A DNA stretch of 64,000 nt from positions 7,590,001 through 7,654,000 of the forward strand of contig JBAIAC010000059.1 of NCBI GenBank assembly GCA_037349315.1, written 5' to 3'. Numbering within the stretch: position 1 is the first letter of the stretch; the number at the start of each line of letters is the position of its first letter. This stretch comes from Chelydra serpentina. Lineage: Eukaryota; Chordata; Testudines; Chelydridae. Shown one piece after another: positions 37,240 to 49,500 of the stretch. A program made the translations under genes and the position numbers. A model generated the notes under the pieces. That model saw only the letters and a list, made by a program, of their open reading frames with translations, searched no databases and was not told the DNA's origin.

Positions 37240-38515
37240 AACTGAAAGTGATTGTTTGTTTCTGGTCACCATGTCCATCAAGGTTTTAGAGCTAGTAGAT
37301 CTTGTCCTCTCACGCCTCAGTCCGCTTCAGCAATGGAACTCTACAGTGAACTATGTACACAAACCCATGGATCACCAACTTACCTTCACAGATCCACCAC
37401 TCCATACATATGAAGAATTCTGTTATCTACAGCCAGGCAGTCACATACCATAGAACATGCTCTGAGGAGAAAGTCCAGGATGCACACCTTAACTTGCTTA
37501 AAACCACCTTCACCAAACAAGGACACTCCATCAGAGAAGTAGACTGCATCATTTAATGGGCCACCCAAATACCCCAAGAGAACCTGCTTCAATATAAAAA
37601 AACCAACTCCTCCTATGACTGCATACCCCTACTTGTCACCTACCACCCCACACTGGAATAGGGGTATCATTAAACAATTACAACCCATGCTCAGTGGGGA
37701 CCACATCCTGAAAAAAATCTTTCCTGAACGCCCCCTTCTTGCCTTGAAACAACCTTCCAAGTTTGTCATCTAAAGCAAGCTTTCCACAGACCAGGACACA
37801 CTAATTCAAAGTAGCACCAGACCCTGCCATAACAGTAGATGCAAAATCTGCAGACACATCTCCACTGCTACACTGATTAATGCCCCCCCCCCCACAACAC
37901 ACCTTTCAAGATCCATGGGTCCTACACGTGCCTATGCCAATGGGCTGCATTCATCCAATGTACTTAACTGCCCAATAACAACTTTGTGGGTGAAACGAGA
38001 CAATCACTATGCTCTCTAACGAACTCGCACAGAAAAATGATAAGACAAAAACACCGTATCACCCATTGGTGAACACTTCTCATAAAATGATCATTCCATA
38101 TCTGACCTCTCAATCCTCATCCTGAAAGGAAACCTGCACAACACCTTCAAAAGATGAACCTAGGAGCTTAAATTAATAACTCTGTAGACACTAAAAATCT
38201 TGCACTCACTAAAAGCACTGGATTTATGGCTCATTACAACAATCTGTAACCCACTGCCCCTCCTCTGTCTTATAACTACAGAGGAGTTCACTTCCCACTT
38301 CACCTTAAATGGTCTCTTTCAACATGTATTTACACCTTATGCTAAACAGTTTCTCCCACCTCTTGTTTAGCTCTAAGGCTGGGAATACTTTTCCTAGATC
38401 TAAAGAAGAACTCTGTAAACTCAAAAGCTCTTTCACCAGCAGAAGCTGGTCCAATAAAAGACGCCTCACTCACCTTGTCTCTCCATTATTCTGGGACCAA
38501 CACAGGTAAAAAAAC
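37240..38515 (+). mobile_element. Penelope-like retroelement, decayed, with GIY-YIG remnant
   Basis: No long frame remains, but fragments read as the C-terminal part of a Penelope-like element: YVHKPMDHQLTFTDPPLHT around 37350-37410, CRHISTA and GSYTCLCQWAAFIQCT around 37850-37960, and NNFVGETRQSLCSLTNSHR at 37977-38033. The last resembles the GIY-YIG endonuclease motif (x-V/I-G-E-T ... HR) typical of these elements. The 3' end carries tcaccagcagaagctggtcc and ctcactcaccttgtctctcc (about 38434-38486), which I recognise as a Penelope-type 3' terminus. Internal in-frame stops and a poly-C run (37883-37893) mark it as dead. Confidence 0.75.
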
Positions 38516-38891
38516 ACTGGAAATGAGTTTATCTTCACTTTCCAAATCCCTGGCTGCTAAAGATCAAAAAATCACTGACAACTGGCACAATTATAAAATC
38601 ACTGACAAAAAAAGGGCTGTAGTTTGATTTGTCTTTGATGGCAGTCCATTTAGATTTACATCCTCATTCCACTGAGCTAGGGCAAGTACCTGACTCAGAC
38701 TGTAGTTTTAATCACCACATATTCCTCGTTTTCAATTCTAGACTGAAAATACAAATGGAGCAGGGAAAAGAACATGTGATCAAAGGCTTCTTGCCCAAAT
38801 ACAGGCACCTGTTCCAACATGTTTCATTCTCAAGGAAGGTTCTACATATGGATTTGTTTAGGTTTGTTAAATAGCTGGCATTCCTCTATAC

Positions 38892-38953
38892 CAGCGGATC
38901 CCAAACTGTGGGTCAGAAGGGGGTCGCAGTGCAATGAAGTTTAAGAACCTCTG
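38892..38953. mobile_element. 62-bp hAT MITE remnant
   Basis: Ends CAGCGGATCCCAAACTGTGG and, inverted, CAGAGGTTCTTAAAC: a short foldback resembling hAT termini of the CAGTGGTTCCCAAAC type. No duplication is recognised. Confidence 0.6.
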
Positions 38954-39351
38954 CCTACCCGTCTTAGCTGAAATGCAGCTCTTCTTGTAGATCCAGAGTT
39001 TTCTCTGGCATTCTTGTTACTGACATTTATTAAAATCAGCAGTGTAATGTTACAGAGCATGACTTGGAAAGCTGCTCTGACACCATGGAAGGCATTTCCA
39101 CACTAGCTGACGTTTTTGCTGGACCACTTATTGTTGGTCTTCGTTATATCCCTCATTTGTTAGTTTTTAACCTACAGGGGGCAATGTCTCACATCAAATA
39201 TCTTGTTTAATTCTCTGGCTTAGATGCCTTCTCAGCCTTATTATTACTTCATCTCGTTATCCTGAGGATGCCACCTTCTCTCCCTTGATCTTCCTATTTG
39301 ATTGGCAATCCAGTTTCTGGCCATCCTTCTGGAGCAAGGGTGAGCTGTACA

Positions 39352-39475
39352 TAGGGTGACCAGACAGCAAATGTGAAAAATCGGGACAGGGGATGGGGGG
39401 TAATAGGAGCCTATAGAAGAAAAAGACCCAAAAATCGGGACTGTCCCTATAAAATCGGGACATCTGGTCACCCTA
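39352..39475. mobile_element. 124-bp hAT MITE, family B copy 3, 8-bp TSD
   Basis: Same ends; flanks gctgtaca (39344-39351) and gttgtaca (39476-39483) match at 7 of 8. Lies only 49 bp before another hAT element at 39525. Confidence 0.92.
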
Positions 39476-39524
39476 GTTGTACATGAGGCTGGGCAAAAAT
39501 GGTTGCTTCTCAATATACCATCAT

Positions 39525-39873
39525 AAAGGCTAAGATTTTGTCATGGTTATTTTTAGTAAGTCATGGGCGACAAACAAAAATTCACAGAGCCCTGACTTTT
39601 ACTAAAAATAACCGTACAAGCCACGGCAAAGGCGCACAGAGGCGACAAGAGGTGCACAGCCCCAGCTGCAGCCCCACACTGCAGAAGCCATGGGGCAGGG
39701 GCACATGGCCCTGGCGAAGACCCCCACCATGGGGCTATGTAGGGAGCATAGCTCCAGCCTCAGGCATCGCTCCAACCACAGCTTCAGTTGCTGATAGCTG
39801 AAGAAGTCACGGAGGTCCGGTAAAGTCACAGAATCCGTGACTGCGTGACCTCTGTGACTAAATCGTAGCCTTA
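39525..39873. mobile_element. 349-bp hAT-type element, family C copy 2, 8-bp TSD
   Basis: Perfect duplication accatcat (39517-39524 and 39874-39881). Opposite orientation to the 23514 copy: it begins aaaggctaagattttgtcat and ends gtgactaaatcgtagcctta. Shares the tttactaaaaata and gtcacggaggtc blocks with copy 1; the filler in the middle differs. Confidence 0.87.
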
Positions 39874-39881
39874 ACCATCAT

Positions 39882-41639
39882 GTGCCTAGAAGAGCTCATT
39901 TGGGGAGAAGAGCAAAATGACCCTAGTCTACTTCTGTATTTAATTGTGTTTTACTTTCTTTCTTCTCAGTAGCAGCCTGAAAGGAGATGAAATTTTGAAG
40001 CTGTATACTTTCAGTTGTATATGTGGCTTTGCTAGTCTTACATCATACAGTGATATTACCTTTGCTTCTAATTAATTACTGTAGCATTGCAACATCACAC
40101 CGTACTCCCAACTCTTATTAGTGACCTTTCTGCTGCAAATTTCACATAACTTCAAGAACGTATTGTGCTATTTTTAGGAACCACATTTGTAATAATTAAA
40201 AAACCCAGCTTCTGTATGATGAAAATTCAAAGTGAAATAGTATTTCTTATGGAGAAATAATGAAAAACATGTCAACAGCGAGAACCAATTTAGCATAAAT
40301 AATAAACTGAGGGAAAGTGATACATTGTACAGCTTAAGCAAATAAATAATTTACAGAAAAGAATTACTAGTTGTGGCAACATTATTATGCCAGATGATGC
40401 AGCACAGAAGATAATAGAGCACATGCGGTATTCCTACTTGTGAAGTTATGAGCTCAGTTATTCTTGTTCTTTTTCAAGGCTGTCTCAACAATTCTTCTAT
40501 CAGCCAAGCAATTGTCAACCATAACTGCATATTGAATGAGCGACCATTTTCTTTTAATTTGTTTTAAAATCCTGGAAGGTAAAAGCCTTCTGTGGTCAGA
40601 TCAGGGTACAACACAGACAACTGCAATGCAAGATTCCAAGTAAAACTTTCAAAAGTGCCTTAGTCCCATTGACAATCACTACACTTAACACTGCAGTGGT
40701 ACAGCTGCGCTACTGTAGCGCTTCAGTGAAGACACTACCTACGCCAAGAGGCAGTACCTAAGTCAATGGGAGAATTCTTCCATTGACTTAGTGCTATCTA
40801 CACTGTCTACACTAGGTTGGTTTAACTACGTTGCTTAGGGCTGTGGATTTCCTGGTATAGACCAGGCCTAAATCACTGAGGTGCTTCTGAAAATGTTACC
40901 CTGTATCTGCATTACTGCCAATATGCATCAACCCTTTCAGTGGTGCTTCCTCCATAAAAGTGTGAAGGTAGGTCAGTTCCCATACTCACTCAGTCTCCTC
41001 AGGCTGTTTATAATTGTGCCAGTTGTCAGTGATCACAGTCATCCATTAGCAAATTGGGGCCACTAACATATTCTCCAACAACGTGGGCCAAACTTTAAGC
41101 AGTAGCTGAAGTTGTGATCATTCTCAGAAAATAGAAACCAAGCCTGGTTGGAGAGGATCAGTGCTTGCATGGGAAATATACAAGGAATGTGTAGCCGCAG
41201 CACAAAATTATACTGGGGACTAAGCAGTAAGCTTTCTACCTTTCTGAGTCGGTAGCAAACTACTGCCTTCCATATTAGATGGCAGTGTGCTGCTGAGGTG
41301 TTAGCATCTTTCAGATGAGATGTAAAAGTGAAGTCTGCTCTAGCGGTCCGAAAAATCCCCGGCACAGTTTTGGGCATGTTTTAACTTGGAGAATTGCGTT
41401 TTGCTTACTGTCCGTAAATGCTTACTCTAATTGCAATCAGGTTTACAATATTCTTCGCTTCCTTCTTAAACAGTCCCTAACGTTGTTGTGTGGTGTTCCT
41501 TCCCAGAGGTGGTTAGATTTCAATAGTGGGCAAAGCCACTCCTAAATATAGTTTGTAAGATCAGTTATTAACTATTATTTAAATGGTACCATAAACGTGC
41601 ACAGATCTTTCCAGACAAATTAGTCAATGGGTGAAATTT
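39882..41639. other. Intronic sequence with one MITE fragment
   Basis: Only 40690-40871 is called. The rest is AT-rich with no exon or repeat recognised. Confidence 0.5.
40690..40871 (-). mobile_element. MITE fragment with palindromic core
   Basis: On the minus strand starts taggcctggtctataccagg, the terminus of a Harbinger-like or related MITE. It contains an 11-bp perfect stem taagtcaatgg/ccattgactta at about 40759-40791. The other end is lost. Confidence 0.5.
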
Positions 41640-41990
41640 CACCCAATGTCCCTATTCTGAAAACCGTACAGTCTATGTTGTTGTTGGGTTTTTTGAGCAC
41701 CCAGTTGTGCTAGGCGCCTCATACGCACAAATCGAGACAAGGTTCCTGCCTGGACGAGCTTGCGCTTAAAATTGAGAGGACAGAACAAGGTAATAAACAG
41801 ACCCAAAAATGGGGGAAGGGAAAAGAAGGGAAATGGAGACTCTAATAGGATCACACAGCTACTCAGCTCAGTAAAACAAACACACCTCTTGCTGGTGGAG
41901 CAGGCATACTCTTTCTGTTCTGCGTTTGTCCAGCAGCTAACACAATGGGGTCCTAGTCCATAGCTAAGGCTCTTACGTGCTACTGTCATA
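41640..41990. mobile_element. Old SINE/LINE-tail repeat
   Basis: The end cacaatggggtcctagtcca followed by tagctaaggctcttacgtgc and tactgtcata matches a dispersed tail seen again at 53765-53860 (gatgggaccccaagcctagt then gacgctattgtaatacaaat). The start (gagcacccagttgtgctagg) also looks repeat-like. Family not assigned. Confidence 0.5.
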
Positions 41991-42329
41991 AATCTAACTA
42001 ATAAGAATAGAGTTAATTTTGCTTTTGTTTCTCCTCTTGTTCAGAGGCTTCACGTTGGAAGTTAGTTTTGGGGAGATTAGTGATGTCTGTGAAGAAGGTT
42101 GGGTTAAAGGGCCTTCATAAATGCAGGGTCATTATAACTTCCAGTAAAATCATCTTTTAGTGGAGTAGGCTGGTATAAGAATTCTGCAATTATTGCCATA
42201 TATCACTTGAAAAGTAAACCATGACGTTATCAAATATGAGCTAAAAGTCTGGTTATACAATAAATAAAAGTGTCTATAAGACTGTTGTGAACAATGCAGC
42301 TTTTAGGTGGTTCATAGGTTACTTGGTCA

Positions 42330-42605
42330 CACAGGGGCCGACTTCCGGCAACGCCCGTGGGTGCCGTCACCCGGCGTAGGGGGCGGGGCCCCGCCCGACG
42401 CCGGGTAACGTTGCAGGGCCCCGCCCCCGACGCCGACTCAACATTGCCCAGCGTCGGGGGCAGGGCCCCGCAACGTCTCCCGGTGCTCCGGTAAGTTTGC
42501 CGCGGGTCCGGGGCGGGCGGGGAGTTGCTGGTGGGTGCAGAGCACCCACCAATTTTTCTCCGTGGGTGCTCCAGCCCCGGAGCACCCACGGAGTCGGCGC
42601 CTATG
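42330..42605. mobile_element. CpG-rich hAT-type MITE, family A copy 2, 8-bp TSD
   Basis: Perfect 8-bp duplication cttggtca (42322-42329 and 42606-42613). The left end CACAGGGGCCGACTTCCG and right end (reverse) CATAGGCGCCGACTCCG are a better inverted repeat than in copy 1. Its last ~120 bp are nearly the same as 3690-3817, while the cgacgccgg tandem core is shorter. Confidence 0.9.
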
Positions 42606-42689
42606 CTTGGTCAAAATGCTGTCTCATGCACACCCCTAACAGCAGAATGGCTTAGAGAGCGAGAGTGAGCGCACATCTGTGCAGCCGTG

Positions 42690-42940
42690 GGAGGATGCTT
42701 CCCAGGGTGGGTAGACAGATGTGCTAGCACTGCTCGAGCTAGTATGCTAAAAATAGTGGTGTAGCCACAGGGTGGCATGGGCAAGCCACCGGAGCACAAT
42801 TCAGCCCAATTGACTGTGTGTGTACTCTGGCAGCTAGCCTGAGCTACCATGGACACAGTACTATTGAGCAGAGCTAGTGTTTGTCTGTGTGTCTGCACTG
42901 GGGGAAGCACCCTCCCATCTTCTGTGAGCATGTGGGGGTG
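42690..42940. mobile_element. Possible MITE fragment
   Basis: Contains gctcgagctagtatgctaaa and gtgtctgcactgggggaagc, wording that resembles turtle MITEs ending in gtctacactg. No clear ends or duplication. Lies 77 bp after the hAT element at 42330-42605. Confidence 0.35.
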
Positions 42941-44659
42941 GAGGGAGAGCTGGCATAGCGCAGAAGAGTTACGTGAAGGGACTACCCCCCACCCCTGTAC
43001 GTCAGAGAAATTCTTTGTGGTAACTCAGCAGTGACACAGGTTTTTGGGAGTAGAGAGGTGGCTAGTGGATCGATGACTGTACAGGCACACTGGCTAATTT
43101 CTGTATGGAAAGGTGTAGAGAGAAGAAACACAGCAGCCTCTTCCAGAACAAAGGTGTAGATGGGAATTCCATCATCTCGATCGCTGTAGCGTACATCTGT
43201 GCAAAGCCCATTTATTCTGGCTTCACACAGTGATGTATTTGTCTGTAACTTCAGGGAAAACATACATGCACTCCCATTCCTGCCACATCAATGCAATATT
43301 TCCTCTCCCTGCTAGAATAGAAAGAAACCCCTTGTATCACCTGGTCATTAAAACCTGGGCACTGTGTGGCAAATCGAGAGAGGAATCCCATCCTGTTTGT
43401 TGTTGTTGAGAATTCCAGCTCACCTACAACCTGGGGCCTAGTTTACTAAAAATAACTACAAATTAGTCATGCAGAATGGAAAGAATTCTAAACTAAAAGA
43501 ACATTAACCTTACCAGGATAATAGCAAGTCATATGTGTTGTGTGTGGTTTTTTTTTTAAAAAGCCCAAATAAAATCACTACAAAGGATTTTTATCGAAGA
43601 CTGTATGGGAGTTTCATTGAATCAAGTGGCTTCTACACCTTTTAATAAGATTTGGCTTTATTTGACAGCAAAGCTATTAAGAAATGTTGAGGTGTTTTTT
43701 GTGTGGTAGTACTAAGAAGAAGGAAGCATCTTGATGTTAGGTACATGCTGGCTCTTGCCGATACCGTCTGACCTCAAGTGTCCCTGTAATGTGCCATGCA
43801 GCCAGCTAAAGTCAGACTGAGAGGAGATGGGGAGAATATTGCCAGCTATAGCATAATGAACAATACAACTGGGAGGCTGAATTTCTGTCTTTGGAGCTGC
43901 AGTTAAGGAGGTTAGAAGTAGTAGTAGTGAAATTCAGTATGGAGGTAAACTACAGATCTAATAACCATGGCCCAGAAAGTGGCACAGGATAAAAACATAG
44001 TAAGTCAATAGTTAGTTACAAAATGGATGCGGTTCTTTGAATGGACTTTCCAGCATGTGATCAGACTGAGGCAAGATGGCGTGTGGCTATGAGGCCTCCC
44101 TGCCTCAGTAATAGAGCTGGATATTGTCCAACTAATATAGCTATGCTATTTCTAAGATACCTATCACCACAGTAGCTAAATGCCAACATGACAAGCTGCC
44201 AATAACTCTGCAATGGCTAAGAATCCCCATTCCTCTTTTACAGGGCATAGGGAAGTTCAAGCAGATCAGGTCTACATTAACATCTGCAGAACATTTGCGA
44301 CAGATGACTCTAGGTCCCCTTCCCACTGGAAACATATAAGAGACAATGAACTGATGTATCTCCCTGACTGATCTCTGAGCAGAGATATGTGCCTAAATTA
44401 ATACCTCTTCTGGCAGTATACATTTATTGTTTCACTTCCAGGCCTTAGCTTCCCAGGGCCATTTCAGCCACTTCAGAAGTAGTAACCGTTTATAGTTCTA
44501 AGAATGAGAATTGAGTATAAGATTTAGGGCCAAATTCTATCCTCAAAGACATAGCTCAAAGCAACTCACATTGACTACTTTAAAGCAGTTTATTATTTAT
44601 TTATTACTAGGGGCTACTTTAAAGTCCTCTTTGTTATTATTCCCAGAGAGTAGTTATCA
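42941..44659. other. Intronic sequence, nothing recognised
   Basis: T-run ttttttttaaaaag at 43551. No exon or nameable repeat up to the CR1 at 44660. Confidence 0.5.
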
Positions 44660-45670
44660 GTGGTTCACAGTCATGCCGGAAGGGCATAACGAGTGGAGTC
44701 CTGCAGGGATCAGTTCTGGGTCCGGTTCTGTTCAATATCTTCATCAATTATTTAAATAATGGCATAGAGAGTACACTTATTAAGTTTGCGGACGATACCA
44801 AGCTGGGAGGGGTTGCAAGTGCTTTGGAGGATAAGATTATATTTCAAAATGATCTGGACAAACTGGAGAAATGGTCTGAAGTAAATAGGATGAAATTCAA
44901 TAAGAACAAATGCAAAGTACTCCACCTAGGAAGGAACAATCAGTTGCACGCATACAAAATGGGAAATGACTGCCTAGGAAGGAGTACTGCGGGACGGGAT
45001 CTGGGGGTCATAGTGGATCACAAGCTAAATATGAGTCAACTGTGTAACACTGTTGCAAAAAAAGCAAACATCCTTCTGGGATGTATTAGCAGGAGTGCTG
45101 TAAACAAGACACAAGAAGTAATTCTTCCGCTCTACTCCACGCTGATTACGCCTCAACTAGAGTATTGTGTCCAGTTCTGGGCGCCACATTTCAGGAAAGA
45201 TGTGGACAAATTGGAGAAAGTCCAGCGAAGAGCAACAAAAATGATTAAAGGTCTAGAAAATATGACCTATGAGGGAAGATTGAAAAAATTGGGTTTGTTT
45301 AGTTTGGAAAAGAAAACTGTTATCATGTCTCCTCTCTGTCTTCTCAAGTACTTAAAAGGTTGTTCCAAGGAAGAGGGAGAAAAATTGTTCTTCTTATCTC
45401 TGAGGATAGGACAAAAAGCAATGGGCTTAAATTGCAGCAAGGGAGCTTTAGGTTGGACATTAGGAAAAACTTCCTAACTGTCAGGGTAGTTAAGCACTAG
45501 AATAAATTGTCTAGGGAGGTTATGGAATCTCCATCATTGGGGATTTTTAAGAATAGGTTAGACAAACACCTGTCAGGGATGATCTAGAGATGATACTTAG
45601 TCCTGCCACAAGTGCAGAGGATTGGACTAGTTGATCTCTCGAGGTCCCTTCCAGTCCTATGATTCTATTA
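44660..45670 (+). mobile_element. CR1 LINE with RT motif FADD, 5'-truncated
   Basis: Open from about 44692 to 45477 in one frame: SGVLQGSVLGPVLFNIF, then KFADDTKLGG (the RT catalytic FADD box), LEKWSEVNRMKFNKNKCKVL, VDHKLNMSQ, ILPLYSTLITPQLEYCVQFW and RRATKMIKGLENMTYEGRL. The region after FSLEKK (about 45308-45330) lacks the usual RRLRGDMI-like segment, and a stop follows GKTS at 45477, where related CR1 proteins continue. The 3' end reaches the typical ggtcccttccagtcctatga (45643-45662) and a gattcta tail. It is a fossil of the second CR1 ORF (reverse transcriptase), long open for a dead copy, so probably younger than the one at 52 kb. Confidence 0.93.
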
Positions 45671-46028
45671 CCTGAGTACTTCCAGCCAAGTAAAGGGAGA
45701 CAAATTCTGCCATTTGAAATTCATGCTCAAGTCCAATTGAATTCAATAACCAATGCATTTTTTACTAGCATTATTATTTTTCCTCTTATACTCACAGTGA
45801 AATGAAGTAGTCACTCAGTGTATGAAAAATGGTCAAGTGATTTGTGAGAGTTTTGAAAACTGTTTTTATCTTCAGAGCTATCCAGTAGCGCAAGAGTCTT
45901 GGTCCTACTTTTTGATTGCTGAATGCTGCTTGAATTAAGTAATAGCAAGAGATTAGTGACTCGTTTCAGGAAATACTTTTCCGGCAATGTTAGCTGAAAT
46001 TCAGTGGATGCTGAGTATGAATGTGAGG

Positions 46029-46552
46029 CAGGGGTGAAAGTAACTTAAAGGACTTACCGGTACTCCAGAGTCCTGAGGAGGGGGCAGGCCCTCAACTGGA
46101 AGAGGCATGGCCTCTATCAGAAGAGGCAGGGTCTTTAAATCCCCGGGCCCTTTAAATCAGGATTTAAAGGGCCCAGGGCTAGAGTTGTGGTAGCAGCAGC
46201 TGGGAGCCCCGGGCCCTTTAAATCACCCCCTGAGCTCCCAGCTGGAGAGGCGGCTGGGAGCCCTCAGGTTTGGGGGTGATTTAAAGGGGGTGATTTAAAG
46301 AGCCCGGGCTCTAGCTCCCGCTACAGGAACGGAGCCCATGGCCCTTTAAATCCCCACCTGAGCCCCGCCGCTGGTACCCCAGGGCTCTGGCAGTGGGGCT
46401 CTGGTGGCAATTTAAAGGGCCCGGGGCTCCAGTCGCTGCTGGGAGCCCAGGACCCTTTAAATTGCAGCTTGGGGAAGCCAATCTCCCCCATACGGCACAC
46501 CGGCTCTTGCCGGTACACCGTACCAGGGCGTACCGGCTTACTTTCACCTCCT
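46029..46552. mobile_element. hAT-like element with GGGCCCTTTAAAT core repeats
   Basis: The left end CAGGGGTGAAAGTAA and the right end, inverted, AGGAGGTGAAAGTAAGCC form a terminal inverted repeat, both followed inward by accggtac-like sequence. Flanks atgtgagg and atatgaga agree at 6 of 8. The core contains many copies, in both orientations, of a unit around gggccctttaaatc (46145-46465), alternating with gctgggagccc. Confidence 0.75.
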
Positions 46553-46560
46553 ATATGAGA

Positions 46561-49500
46561 ACGATATTTGGTTACTTACTTGCGATGAAGCTGTATGGAA
46601 AAGGAACTTTATGGTAGCTACAAGTCTATGCATGTGCATCTGTCTATTACCCCAAATCTCATCCTTTTAATTACAACTTCTTTATTGGGGGCTACTTTTT
46701 TGGCTTGCAAGAGATGTTTAGACTAGATCATATTATCAGTCAGCCATACGCTGGAAGTATAATAAATGAATATAAACTTCAAAACCTTCAGAGACAACAT
46801 GTCCAAGTTGGGAGAAATCCAGATTAGCACAACCTTTTTCTTTAAATGTCAGTCTTGATGTATAACTTCAGAAATGTCAACTTCTTACAGTGTGAATTGT
46901 TCATATTTGCTTTTCACCTTTTGAAGACTAACCCATTGTATTCTCAGTGGAATTTTCCGTCTTAAATGTGTTGATTAAGGTATCCGTAGAAAGATTAGAA
47001 GAATGTGATACTCCTATAGGTCAGGATGTTAGTTCTAGCAGATAAAAAACAATTGTCAAAATATTTGCAGATTTTCCCAACTTGGAGGCAGACCTCCATT
47101 GCTGATCTTCATATTAGTCTGTTTAGGGGGAGGAGGGATGTGGAAGAGGACAGGAGCAATAGGCATGGAGAAGGCTACATAATGTCCTGCCTCTAAATAG
47201 GAGAAACAGGTAATGGGATGCACAACATTTCACCTCTTCACAAAGTTTTAAGACTGGTCTGTGGCCAATAGTGAGGCAAACTTCTTACCACGTGAATACT
47301 GTTTTGCTGTATGTTTGTGAATGAGCTGTTAAATTCAGTCCAATTCCAATGCACAGGAAGATGTCACAAAAATCTACCCCCAAAGTAGCCAGCAATAATT
47401 GTCTGCAGCAGAGGTAGGAGTCTGGAAAGTGAATGCTTGACTTGCTATTGCTTGTCCCGTACATGACCTTTGGCTAAATATAATACTTCAGCCTACAGAG
47501 ATATGTATCTAATGCCTTTCACCAATGCAAAATTTACATCATGCCAATTTCTGCCCTTAACTGTCAGCTTAGCATTTATCTGAGTGCAGTATCTGGCCCT
47601 TAAAATAGTGTCTTTTCAAGTTGCTATCGGAATTTTTAAAAGCAGATTCCTGTTTACCTTACTCTTCTTAGTTGTCTTTCTACCTCTTTTATGATTTTTC
47701 ATTCGTGCTTTTTTTGCTGTCGTAGCCCTGTGGCTCTGTTATCTCTTAGTTCTGCACATTAAAATGTAATGGGCATTCTGTGTATGCAAAGCCATAACAT
47801 TTTGTCTATTTAGCTGAGAGAGTATTGAAAACTTTTGTGTTTATATCCATGGCTAAGGAGACTCCGAGCACTAGAGAAATAACTTTGCCACATGAATAAG
47901 AAAATAGCAAATCTCTTTAGGAAACCCTCACATTCATGGACACTAAATAAACTGCCATAAATTCTGGTCTAGATCTCCTCTCTCATTTGCTAGTTAAGAC
48001 CCGGATTCACCAAATAACTTAAGCATGTGCTTAAAGTTAATCATATACTGAAGTATTTTCCTGAATCAAGGTGTATGTTCATGGTCCTGAGAAGTGCTGA
48101 GCACCATCAGTTCCCATTGATCTGTGAGAAGAATTCTGTGGGCTCAACAGGCCTTAATATGTGAGGTATCCTCATGCAAGTAGTCCTTTTATGGTTAGTG
48201 GGATTATTTGTATGAGTAGAAACTACTTGTGGGGATCAGGGAGTTGTGGTTAAGAAACAACTGTCTGTTGCTATGATTCCTGGACTGGTAGTTGAAAATT
48301 AACCTGCCTGTCTCAAATTAGCAGGTTCTTAACACTCTTTTTTAAGCTGAATTAGTTGATCTTTCCTAATGAAATGCCATTGCGAAGTCATATTTGATCA
48401 TGCGATCTGTATCCTGTTCTGATATCACCTTGATGTGTTGGGTAGCAGGCCTGTCAGAGCCCTTTTCTCGTTTGACTGAGGGCTTAGCATGTCTTTCATC
48501 CTTGACGTGAAATGGAGCTGATCTCAGCACTCAAAGAGTAACAAAGTGCCATGGCCGATTAAGAAACACTACATAATTACAGAGAATGGAAGCTAATGCA
48601 AGTAACCAGCCCTTCATTAGTCTCTTGTCAGAGTTGTCAGGGAAAAAAAGAAGAGCTTCTCATAGGAAGCTAACAGCTTAATCTTCTCAATTTATGTTAA
48701 AAAAGATAAAAGGATGGGCTTCCTGACACACGTCGGGAGTTATGATCCCAGGTGGTAGAGTGTCATTTTACACAAGCTGTTTCTCTTTGTACATTTCCAT
48801 CTTGCTGGGTAAAGTTGCCATTTGGATCCGTCGGTGATTGTGTAGGAGTTGAGTGTGACACTGCACCATCTCTGGAGACAGCGCTGATGAATCTACTGCA
48901 CAACAGAGACATCAGAAAACTCCATTAAAATCTTCTGGAAAGACACTTTCTGACTTGCATTAATGAAGAGCTATGATTTGCAAATGCAACTGTATTAAAA
49001 AATGAGATATTGTTATTTAGCTGGGTACTTGTTAATGTCTCCAGGGAGGCTGTTCATAAACTATATGGACTTCCAGAAAAATGACCTTTTTTGGTGCCCT
49101 TTTCTTTTGTGAATCAATAATTAACTATGACAAATCAAGGGCTGGTGAGGTACTGCATCCTTCATTCATACTGTATTTAATAGAATAGGAAAATATTTAA
49201 GCATGGTTGTCAGGTTAGAATTTTAGTTGTGTATGGCCCCTGAGAATAGAGGTGTAACACTGGAGTTACCAGATGGTCTATTACAGATAGTCTTAGAAGT
49301 TCTGTTTAACAGACTGTATGAGCAGTTAGATCTTGGGAGAAAATGCTGTGTTTTTAATTATGATGCAGTTCTTTTTAGATGCCAAGCATATCACCAATAA
49401 AATGTTGTCTCCCCTCCTCTCCCTCCCCCCCCCCCCCCGCATCCTCCCTTTCTGAATCTCTCTTACTGGAATAGTTTTTAGGTGCACAGATGCTGCCACA

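Noticed and set aside
44824..45477. 217-codon open frame as a host gene
   Set aside because: It is CR1 reverse transcriptase (FADD motif, PLYSTLITPQLEYC) continuous with upstream CR1 sequence and a CR1 3' UTR.
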